This document shows, one piece after another, positions 7,950 to 15,023 of a stretch of DNA of 64,000 nt. The DNA comes from an uncultured Oscillospiraceae bacterium (GTDB lineage: Bacteria > Bacillota > Clostridia > Oscillospirales > Ruminococcaceae), in assembly GCA_910579175.1 (NCBI GenBank), contig CAJTTB010000010.1, forward strand, positions 44,795 through 108,794, given 5' to 3'. Position 1 is the stretch's first letter. Each line of letters starts with the position of its first letter. A program made the position numbers and the translations under genes. Below the pieces are notes generated by a model. It saw only the letters and a list, made by a program, of their open reading frames with translations. It made no database searches and was not told the DNA's origin.

Positions 7950-9032
7950 ATGAATAAAGAATTTAATTTGGCAATTGTCGGATTGGGCGGTATGGGCAAC
8001 TGGCATCGCGAATTGATAACCGGAGGAGCCAACTGGAACAACGACAAAATTGACCCTATCGAACATTTGACCGTATGCGGAAGCTATGATATTCGCGAAG
8101 AACGTCAACAGTTTGCAAGAGAACATGGATTAACTCCATATAATTCTCTTGAAGAATTATTGGCAGATCCAAAGGTTGATATTGTATTGTGTGCCACTCC
8201 AAACGACGTTCACAAAGAAATTGTCATCCGTGCTTTAGAAGCTGGAAAAAATGTAGTTTGTGAAAAACCAGTTACATTGTCCTCCAATGACCTACAAGAT
8301 ATGATAGATGCAGCCGAAAAGGCAAAAAAAGTATTTGTTGTCCATCAAAATAGACGTTGGGACGAAGATTTTTTAACAGTTAAAAAGATTTATGATGAAC
8401 ATATGCTAGGAGATATCTTCCGGATTGAATCCAGAGTACATGGCTCCCGCGGTATTCCAGGTGACTGGAGACAAGAACCAGAACACGGAGGCGGAATGGT
8501 GCTTGACTGGGGTGTTCATATCTTAGATCAAGCGCTGATGATGATTCCAGAAAAGGTCAAAAAAGTATATGCTTCCTTTACCCATGTAACCAATGAATTG
8601 GTGGATGATGGCTTTACGGTAGAATTGACCTTTGAAAGTGGTTTGGTCTATTTATTAGAGGTTGGAACCAGCAACTTTATCAATCTGCCCAGATGGTATG
8701 TACTCGGTCAAAACGGTACTGCTGTTGTAAAAGATTGGGATTTGAGTGGTGAAATTGTTCGCATCACCGACTGGAGTAAAAATGATGCTGTTCCAATTCG
8801 CACTGCAGCAGGTCTGACCAAAACCATGGCACCAAGAACAGAAGATACCATACACACCGACCCACTGCCAATCGTCCATGCAGATATTCGAGATTTTTAT
8901 AAAAATGTTATGGCAACGATTGAAGGCAAAGAAGAAATTATCGTAAAACTTCCACAGGTTATGCGTGTTATGAAACTTATGGAAGCTATTTTCGAATCCG
9001 CTAAAACACATCAAGTAGTTGATTTTGAATAA
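7950..9032 (+). CDS. Gfo/Idh/MocA family oxidoreductase (second)
   Basis: 360 residues. NAD-binding motif LAIVGLGGMGNWH at the N-terminus, catalytic VCEKPVTLS near residue 100, then VHQNRRWDEDF and DWGVHILDQAL, all family landmarks. RBS AGAAAGG lies about 10 bases before ATG 7950. It is separated from the first half of the cluster by a terminator and element B, yet is followed by the third oxidoreductase after 21 bases. It probably belonged to the same operon before the insertion; now it may rely on read-through or a promoter inside or near the element. Confidence 0.9.
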   Translation: MNKEFNLAIVGLGGMGNWHRELITGGANWNNDKIDPIEHLTVCGSYDIREERQQFAREHGLTPYNSLEELLADPKVDIVLCATPNDVHKEIVIRALEAGKNVVCEKPVTLSSNDLQDMIDAAEKAKKVFVVHQNRRWDEDFLTVKKIYDEHMLGDIFRIESRVHGSRGIPGDWRQEPEHGGGMVLDWGVHILDQALMMIPEKVKKVYASFTHVTNELVDDGFTVELTFESGLVYLLEVGTSNFINLPRWYVLGQNGTAVVKDWDLSGEIVRITDWSKNDAVPIRTAAGLTKTMAPRTEDTIHTDPLPIVHADIRDFYKNVMATIEGKEEIIVKLPQVMRVMKLMEAIFESAKTHQVVDFE

Positions 9033-9053
9033 TCATTTCAAAGAGGTATTACA

Positions 9054-10052
9054 ATGTTACATGTAGCAATGATTAGCAAATGGCATGTCCATGCCAAAGA
9101 TTATGCACAACAGCTTTTACAGCGTTCTGATAAGGTTCAAATCACCTGTTTATGGGACGAAGACGAAGCACGTGGCAGAGCATGGGCCGAAGAATTGGGT
9201 GTTGATTTTGAACAAAATTATGATACTTTACTGGCACGCAGTGATGTAGATGGTGTGGTCATTGATACCGCTACCGCGGTACATCATGAAATCATCATCA
9301 AGGCAGCCAAAGCAAAAAAACATATTTTTACCGAAAAGGTACTCGCACCTACCGTAAGGGAATGTGTTGAAATTGCCCAGGCAATCCAAGAGAATGATGT
9401 TGCATTTTGTATCTCCTATCCACAGCTTCAAACCCCTGCTTTTCACTATGCCAAACAATTAGTAGACGATGGAACTCTTGGCACCATCAGCTCTATGCGA
9501 GTTCGTAATGGTCACGATGGCGCTATCGCCAACTGGCTTCCACAATATTGGTATCACCGCAAAGACGCTTGTGGTGGTGTTATGCTTGATTTGGGTTGCC
9601 ATCCAATGTATTTAGTCCGCTGGATTTTAGGTGCTCCTAAAAGTGTCAACTCCAATTTCTCTTATCTAACCAACAGAGAAGTAGAAGACAGTGCTACTTG
9701 TACCATTGCTTTTGAAAATGGAGCAGTTGCCATCACAGAAAGTAGTTTTGTCGCTCCAGCTTCCCCTTATATCATGGAAGTATATGGTGATAAGGGGACT
9801 ATCATTGTCATTGATAATGAAGTGACAGTTATGCTTAAAAAAGACAGAGAATTGATCAAACAAACACCCGCGCAACTTCCTGAGCCTCCTTTGGCAGCAA
9901 TTGACCAATGGATTGAGGCTTGTGAAACTGGTTCTCAACCAGTCGAATGTGGGCTGGAAGAAGCCATTCATCTCACTGAACTGATGGAAGCCGCTTATAT
10001 TGCAGAGACTGAAAATCGCACAGTTTCAATCTCTGAACTCAAACGCTCCTAA
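9054..10052 (+). CDS. Divergent Gfo/Idh/MocA-like protein with degenerate NAD motif
   Basis: 332 residues with clear overall family shape: DGVVIDTATAVHHEIIIKAAKAKKHIFTEK, GTLGTISSMRVR and GGVMLDLGCHPMYLVRWILGAP. The N-terminus reads MISKWHVHAKDY where a glycine-rich GxGxxG/A is expected, and the catalytic EKP is EKV. The catalytic Lys is kept but cofactor binding may be altered. It could act on a pre-bound cofactor, use another nucleotide, or be a non-catalytic partner of its paralogues. It is last in the cluster and followed by a strong terminator. Confidence 0.82.
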   Translation: MLHVAMISKWHVHAKDYAQQLLQRSDKVQITCLWDEDEARGRAWAEELGVDFEQNYDTLLARSDVDGVVIDTATAVHHEIIIKAAKAKKHIFTEKVLAPTVRECVEIAQAIQENDVAFCISYPQLQTPAFHYAKQLVDDGTLGTISSMRVRNGHDGAIANWLPQYWYHRKDACGGVMLDLGCHPMYLVRWILGAPKSVNSNFSYLTNREVEDSATCTIAFENGAVAITESSFVAPASPYIMEVYGDKGTIIVIDNEVTVMLKKDRELIKQTPAQLPEPPLAAIDQWIEACETGSQPVECGLEEAIHLTELMEAAYIAETENRTVSISELKRS

Positions 10053-10225
10053 TCCAGAGCATATACTCTTTAAATCATGATTTGTTATAAAATCTACTCA
10101 CTTGATAGGATTATTTTTCATAAAATATCACAACCAACTATTTCAGTAGGTTAACAGTATCATTGTTTACAATGATATCATGATAACTATAAATTATTTT
10201 CTCATCAAATTATTTTATTCCATAT

Positions 10226-10255
10226 GAAAAAGCTGTCCGAAAGGCAGCTTTTTCA
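10226..10255 (+). terminator. Terminator of the catabolic cluster
   Basis: GAAAAAGCTG / CAGCTTTTTC stem with a 9-base loop. The A and T runs make it usable on both strands. Confidence 0.8.
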
Positions 10256-10307
10256 CTTATTATCTTTCATTTGAAATCATAACTTTTACAATAGGTGGTG
10301 TCTTTCT

Positions 10308-10940
10308 ATGTATGAAACCATTCCAGATCTTAATTTATTTATGGTCTGCAAAGTGCCAAATCAAAAAGCATATGCTTCCCTTCCAGATGGCTTTTATTTT
10401 GACTTGTGTAAACCACAGGAACTCGACCTTTGGAAAGCCTTTCCCTTTGAAAATCCTACCCCTAAAGATGAAAAAATGATGACAGACTATTTTGCGAATG
10501 TATACGAATCCAAAAAAGATTTATTTTTTTCCAGATGTGTATTTGTACGAGATCAGAAAGGGACTGCCATTGCCACCTGTTTTCTCTGGAAAGCTTATAA
10601 TCAAATCAATACCCTGCACTGGCTCAAGGTAAAAACAGAATATGAAGGAAAAGGCATTGGCAGGGCGCTTATTACCAAATTGCTTTCTCAAACTGATACA
10701 TACCCCATCTATCTCCACACACAGCCGTCCAGCTATCGGGCAATCAAATTATACTCCGACTTTGGCTTTCAATTGATCACAAATAGTGGCTATCTTGGTT
10801 CTAGAACAAACGATTTACAAAAGTGCCTTCCAATTCTACAAACATATATGTCCAAAAGCGCTATGGAAAATCTCAAATTCACCTCTGCCCCTGCCGAGTT
10901 TGTTCAAGCTGTACAGTCATCAAATATCAGTGAATTTTAA
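10308..10940 (+). CDS. GNAT family N-acetyltransferase
   Basis: 210 residues. The acetyl-CoA-binding core is KTEYEGKGIGRALITKLL (R/Q-x-x-G-x-G/A motif), followed by YPIYLHTQPSSYRAIKLYSDFGFQLI, the usual last strand and helix of the fold. The N-terminal 60 residues are family-unspecific. RBS AATAGGTGGTG is upstream of ATG 10308. It is a single-gene unit between terminators. The substrate cannot be told from sequence. Confidence 0.85.
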   Translation: MYETIPDLNLFMVCKVPNQKAYASLPDGFYFDLCKPQELDLWKAFPFENPTPKDEKMMTDYFANVYESKKDLFFSRCVFVRDQKGTAIATCFLWKAYNQINTLHWLKVKTEYEGKGIGRALITKLLSQTDTYPIYLHTQPSSYRAIKLYSDFGFQLITNSGYLGSRTNDLQKCLPILQTYMSKSAMENLKFTSAPAEFVQAVQSSNISEF

Positions 10941-11058
10941 CGGTTTGGCGCTTATATCACCAATTGGTCTTAAATGCCTTAAAAATAGGCGTTATTTGGC
11001 ATTTTAGCGCAAAGGCATAAAAGTATATGCCAAACCGATTAGACCCTTAAAAACAAGC

Positions 11059-11090
11059 AAAATAGCCGCATTTTAGCACGGCTATTTTAT
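11059..11090. terminator. Bidirectional terminator
   Basis: AAAATAGCCG / CGGCTATTTT, a perfect 10-bp stem with a 10-base loop, between converging genes 10308 (+) and 11243 (-). Confidence 0.75.
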
Positions 11091-11144
11091 ATATCTCAGA
11101 TTTTTATAAATTATCCTATCAAAACACAGATACTACATCATATA

Positions 11145-11182
11145 AGGCTCTTCTGACTATCCACAGATAATCAGAAGAGCCT
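11145..11182. repeat. Perfect 12-bp inverted repeat
   Basis: AGGCTCTTCTGA / TCAGAAGAGCCT around a 14-base loop, downstream of the acetyltransferase on the minus strand. No T-run follows on either strand, so it may be a weak terminator or an mRNA 3' stabiliser. Confidence 0.6.
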
Positions 11183-11242
11183 ATAAAAACAAAAAGAATT
11201 TTATAATAGGGCTTTATCACAAAAAATTCTCTAAAAAATGAA

Positions 11243-11824
11243 TCAAAAATTCTCTTGATAATATTTCCAAAGGTTATCTATACTCTCGCTGCATAAAATA
11301 GGAATTGCATCATATATTTTTTCAACTGACCAATCCCACCATTTTAATTCCATCAATTTTTCTATTTCATCTTTAGAAAATCGAAACTTTATAATCTCTG
11401 CTGGATTGCCACCTACAATCGCATATGCTGGAACATCTTTTGTCACCACAGCACCTGCAGCTATTACTGCACCATCTCCAACTTCTACACCAGATAATAC
11501 AATTGCATTTTCACCTATCCAAACATCATTTCCAATTTTGGTTCTTTTTTCTTTATAAGCTGGATAACCTTTAATATCAGAAAAATCTTCTCTTAAAAAA
11601 ACTGTAAAAGGATAAGTTGTAATCCACTTTGTATTGTGATTTCCATCTCCAAATATCTTTACATTGGCTGCAATAGAACAAAATTTCCCTATTTTTATGG
11701 ATTCATTTTCATTTCTATTAAAACGAATCAAAGGCTTTCCATACGAAAAGTCTCCCACTTCTGTATACTGTGAAATATAAGATTTTGTATCTCTTTCATA
11801 GATTATATCTTTTACTCGATTCAT
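11243..11824 (-). CDS. CatB-like left-handed beta-helix acetyltransferase
   Basis: About 193 residues from ATG 11824; a TTG start at 11863 would add 13 residues. Hexapeptide repeats are visible: VKIFGDGNHNT, IGNDVWIGENAIVLSGVEVGDGAVIAAGAVVTKDVPAYAIVGGNPAEII. This is the xenobiotic acyltransferase (CatB/Vat) subfamily, trimeric enzymes acetylating chloramphenicol, streptogramins or cell-surface sugars. The C-terminal WWDW motif is also typical. The RBS is weak, and element C inserted 69 bases upstream may have replaced the native leader. Resistance function is not demonstrated. Confidence 0.85.
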   Translation of the reverse strand: MNRVKDIIYERDTKSYISQYTEVGDFSYGKPLIRFNRNENESIKIGKFCSIAANVKIFGDGNHNTKWITTYPFTVFLREDFSDIKGYPAYKEKRTKIGNDVWIGENAIVLSGVEVGDGAVIAAGAVVTKDVPAYAIVGGNPAEIIKFRFSKDEIEKLMELKWWDWSVEKIYDAIPILCSESIDNLWKYYQENF

Positions 11825-11892
11825 CTTTTCACTTTTAACATGCAACGCAACTACCCCCAACAATTTTGTGTTGTTTATTTACAAGTTCTTTC

Positions 11893-12139
11893 AGACATAT
11901 ACTCTCATCACCTATATCAATTCTTAGAAGTGAGATCTTCTTGCCCAATGCAACAAGTGTTGTAAGCATACACAAATGAATCTTGTATGTTCCACAGTTT
12001 TACTAATTTCATACTATGATAATCCGAATCGCATACCTTCGTTTTTCATATTCACACTTGCATGATAATCGCAGTCAAATACAAACAATTATGCAATTTA
12101 TCTCACCACTTTAGAAGTGAGCATATTCTTGCAAATTTT
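11893..12139 (-). mobile_element. IS200/IS605-derived MITE (element C)
   Basis: About 247 bp, minus-strand copy of the B/E family: left end AAAATTTGCAAGAATATG after TTCAT, hairpin CTCACTTC...GTGGTGAG, scaffold AACTGTGGAACATACAAG, GGCAAGAAGATCTCAC, and a final hairpin. The terminal TCAC of B and E reads TCTG here. It lies between the F420-ligase-like gene (upstream, minus) and the CatB-like gene (downstream, minus), pointing into the latter. Confidence 0.75.
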
Positions 12140-12217
12140 ATGAAAAAAACCATAAAGCATATTTTTTGTTTTATCGTTCTACCTTTTTACCGTTTATATA
12201 TCGTGAAAAAGGCATAT

Positions 12218-13408
12218 CTATTTTGTATAATTGTCAAAATAACCCTGAATCAAAATAATTGGTGTTCCTTTATCTCCACTTCCAGAGGTTAAATCTGCCA
12301 AAGAGCCAATTAAATCAGTTAATCTTCTTGGGGTTGTTCCCTGAGATACCATCTGACCCACCAAATTGTCATCTTTATTTTTAATATAATTAGAAATCGC
12401 CTGTTTTAATTCCTCACCTTTTAAATCAGCAAAATCATTGTCAGCCAGATACTTTAACTTTACTTCATTTGGTGTGCCTTCTAATCCCTTTGTATAAGCA
12501 GGAGAAACTACAGGGTCTGCCAATTCCCAAATCTTTCCGACTGGATCTTTGAATGCACCATCTCCGTATACCATGACTTCCAAATGCTTTCCAGTCTTGT
12601 CCAGTAATTTTTGCTGAACACTGTCTACAAATTCCTGACAGTGAATGGGGAATAATTTTACCATTTCCTCTGTCGCTTTATTAGAGCCCAATAAACCATA
12701 TTTATCATTGTATCCGCTGCCATTGACTGGAGCTGTCATAATATCGTCCAACGCAAATACCTTTTCTGCTCCAGCAGCTTTTAAAATGCGCTTGGTGCGT
12801 TCTCTGGTATGAATGTCACAACAAAGTACCTGTTTGGTATAATCCAAAATGCTTTTTGGGTTGTTTGCCAAAATAATCTGCACTTGTGCTCCACAACTTG
12901 CGATTAGCTCTTTATAATATTCTACATAATCAACACCGGTAAAGGTATGTTTTTGATAGCCAAACAGTTCGCGATATCGCTCTTCTGTCAGCGTATCTGT
13001 CCATGGATTGACGCCGGAAGCATCCAATACATCCATATCAAAAAGGTGATTTCCCACTTCGTCAGAAGGATAACTGAGCATCAATACAATTTTTTTAGCA
13101 CCTTTTGCAATCCCCTTTAAACAGATAGAAAAGCGATTGCGGCTTAAAATTGGAAAGATCACTCCAATGGTATCATCTCCAAACTTTTCCTTTACCTCTG
13201 TTGCAATCTGGTCAATTGTAGCATAATTCCCTTGTGCTCTGGCTACAACCGCTTCTGTCACCGCAACAATATCTCTATCGCAGAGTTCAAAAGCTGCGCT
13301 TTCAGAGGCATTCAATACAGAGTCTACCACAATTTGACTCAAATCATCGCCCTCGCGAATAATAGGGGCACGAATTCCTCTTGATACAGTACCTATTAAT
13401 CTTTCCAT
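12218..13408 (-). CDS. Coenzyme F420-0:L-glutamate ligase-like protein (CofE family)
   Basis: 396 residues. The N-terminal IGTVSRGIRAPIIREGDDLSQIVVDSVL and DIVAVTEAVVARAQG match the CofE fold, in which a GTP/metal-dependent enzyme adds glutamate to F420-0. The protein is longer than archaeal CofE (about 250), as are the clostridial homologues in bacteria not known to make F420. No other F420 genes are in the window, so its real substrate may be another carboxylate. RBS region TTAGGAGAATG precedes ATG 13408. Confidence 0.75.
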   Translation of the reverse strand: MERLIGTVSRGIRAPIIREGDDLSQIVVDSVLNASESAAFELCDRDIVAVTEAVVARAQGNYATIDQIATEVKEKFGDDTIGVIFPILSRNRFSICLKGIAKGAKKIVLMLSYPSDEVGNHLFDMDVLDASGVNPWTDTLTEERYRELFGYQKHTFTGVDYVEYYKELIASCGAQVQIILANNPKSILDYTKQVLCCDIHTRERTKRILKAAGAEKVFALDDIMTAPVNGSGYNDKYGLLGSNKATEEMVKLFPIHCQEFVDSVQQKLLDKTGKHLEVMVYGDGAFKDPVGKIWELADPVVSPAYTKGLEGTPNEVKLKYLADNDFADLKGEELKQAISNYIKNKDDNLVGQMVSQGTTPRRLTDLIGSLADLTSGSGDKGTPIILIQGYFDNYTK

Positions 13409-13552
13409 CTAACATTCTCCTAATTCTTGTAATTTACTGGGAAATATCTGTCTGTTTTGATCTGCCATACAGACTTATTATAATATATCTTATCAAATTT
13501 GCAAGAGTGATTTTAAAATTTACACAAAATCTAAAAACGACTCAAGTCTTAC

Positions 13553-13581
13553 TTGACAACGTGCTATTGGGTCTGTAGAGT
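13553..13581 (+). promoter_or_regulatory. Probable promoter of the SPOUT methyltransferase
   Basis: TTGACA (13553-13558), 17 bases, TAGAGT (13576-13581). The -35 is perfect, the -10 weak. It implies a leader of only about 20 bases. Confidence 0.5.
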
Positions 13582-13607
13582 AAAACTTATAATTAATATT
13601 TACCATT

Positions 13608-14453
13608 ATGGAGGTTTTTACGACAACTCAAAAAATATTCAGTAAAAACGCTATTTATCAAAAATTTGAGGTACTCAAAACCAACCGCAACAAACGATAT
13701 AAGTATTATGAATTCTTTGTAGAAGGTGTGCGCAACATCAACGAAGCGGTTAAAAATGGCTGGCATATCTGCTCTTTTCTATATACACGCGAAAAACCGC
13801 TGTCTGATTGGGCTCAGAATCTGCTGTGTACGGTTTCAACCGATGTCAACTATGAACTCACCTATCCACTTATGCAGGATTTAAGCGATAAAGAGGACAC
13901 ATCAGAGCTTTTGGCGATTGTCCAGATGAGAACAGACAATATTACGCAGTTATCATTATCTTCTAATCTTGTTTTGGCACTGTTTGACCGTCCATCTAAC
14001 CGAGGCAATCTCGGTACAATTATTCGCTCTTGTGATGCTTTAGGCGTAGAAGGTTTGATCATCACTGGACATGCAGTTGACCTTTATGACTCTGATGTCA
14101 TTATATCCTCTATGGGTTCTTTTTTCCGCATTCCCGTTATCCGAATGCAAAATAACCAACAAGTCACCGAGTTGATTGCACAGTTAAAACAAAACTATTC
14201 CAATTTCCAGACTGTTGGAACTACCGCACACAAACAACACCCCATCTATCGTTTAGACCTAACTGTTCCCACTTTATTTTTTATTGGAAATGAGACTGAT
14301 GGATTGTGTAAAGCATTCAAAGAACTTTGTGACATACAAGCTACAATTCCAATGGACGAAAAATCCTCCGCATCTTCTTTCAATGTCGGATGTGCTGCAA
14401 CAGTCTTTTTTTATGAAGCTTCTCGTCAGAGAAATGATAATTGCTGCGACTAA
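13608..14453 (+). CDS. TrmH/SpoU family RNA 2'-O-methyltransferase
   Basis: 281 residues. N-terminal substrate-binding part (NKRYKYYEFFVEGVRNINEAVKNGW), then the SPOUT knot domain with its three motifs: RPSNRGNLGTIIRSCDALG, FFIGNETDGL and IPMDEKSSASSFNVGCAATVFFYE. Members methylate ribose 2'-OH in 23S rRNA or tRNA using SAM. No RBS precedes ATG 13608; instead GGAGG lies immediately inside the gene (ATGGAGG), with no standard start in range after it, so initiation may be leaderless-like or the start misjudged. The stop codon lies in the loop of its own terminator. Confidence 0.88.
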   Translation: MEVFTTTQKIFSKNAIYQKFEVLKTNRNKRYKYYEFFVEGVRNINEAVKNGWHICSFLYTREKPLSDWAQNLLCTVSTDVNYELTYPLMQDLSDKEDTSELLAIVQMRTDNITQLSLSSNLVLALFDRPSNRGNLGTIIRSCDALGVEGLIITGHAVDLYDSDVIISSMGSFFRIPVIRMQNNQQVTELIAQLKQNYSNFQTVGTTAHKQHPIYRLDLTVPTLFFIGNETDGLCKAFKELCDIQATIPMDEKSSASSFNVGCAATVFFYEASRQRNDNCCD

Positions 14454-14473
14454 GTCACAGCAGTTATTTTTTT
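14437..14473 (+). terminator. Terminator overlapping the methyltransferase stop codon
   Basis: ATAATTGCTGCGACT / stem partner ending CAGCAGTTAT, then seven Ts. The TAA (14451-14453) is in the loop. A near-copy occurs at 14987-15023. Confidence 0.85.
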
Positions 14474-14526
14474 AATTGTTATTTTATGTAAATTCTCCAC
14501 TGCATCAATCCAAAGAACTGCGGCAT

Positions 14527-14871
14527 CTATGGTATTGTAATAATAAATTCCTCGTCATATTTATCATTTAAATCATCGTAATCTATTTTGACTTGATATT
14601 CAGACAGCCATTCTACACTAAAATGTACTGTCTCCATAAACCCGTTCCCTGGATAAGTCCAAATATTTTGTTTTCCTATCCATGTCTTTTTATAAACTGA
14701 CGGGCGAGACAAAAAATCATATTGAACAATAATCGTATTGGTATTTTGCGGTGATGTATAAACGAATTGTTCTGTGTTTATAAAAGTATGGTAACAGCTT
14801 CGATATAAGCAGATAATTAAAAAAAGCATAACCAATACAATTATATATTTGATTCGTTTACGACTTACCAT
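14527..14871 (-). CDS. Hypothetical membrane-anchored protein (DUF5412-like)
   Basis: 114 residues: a basic start (MVSRKRIKY), one membrane segment IIVLVMLFLIICLY (about 9-22), then an extracellular part rich in Thr/Tyr with FSVEWLSEYQVKIDYDD near the end. The shape resembles small DUF5412 proteins, a tentative assignment. It lies between two near-identical terminators (14437 and 14987) and is transcribed against the preceding gene. The RBS is weak. Function unknown. Confidence 0.55.
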   Translation of the reverse strand: MVSRKRIKYIIVLVMLFLIICLYRSCYHTFINTEQFVYTSPQNTNTIIVQYDFLSRPSVYKKTWIGKQNIWTYPGNGFMETVHFSVEWLSEYQVKIDYDDLNDKYDEEFIITIP

Positions 14872-14986
14872 ATTTTTACCCCATCTATAAACCCATCTAT
14901 ATTCTCGTTGATTTTACTCAATATGCAATGTCTTTATCCAATTTATCATTTGATAATGATATACATCCATCAACTTCTTTGAAATG

Positions 14987-15023
14987 ATAACTGCTGCAAC
15001 TAGGTTGCAGCAGTTATTTTTTT
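14987..15023 (+). terminator. Duplicate terminator facing away from any plus-strand gene
   Basis: ATAACTGCTGCAAC / GTTGCAGCAGTTAT perfect stem followed by seven Ts on the plus strand, with GAAATGATAA upstream as in the 14437 copy. No plus-strand gene precedes it. Its T-run abuts the gyrA stop codon, so on the minus strand it is only a hairpin after gyrA without a T tract. Confidence 0.7.

Noticed and set aside
10095..10200. Additional copy of the dispersed repeat
   Set aside because: Only the CAACCAACT-like core is similar; the flanks do not align well enough by eye.
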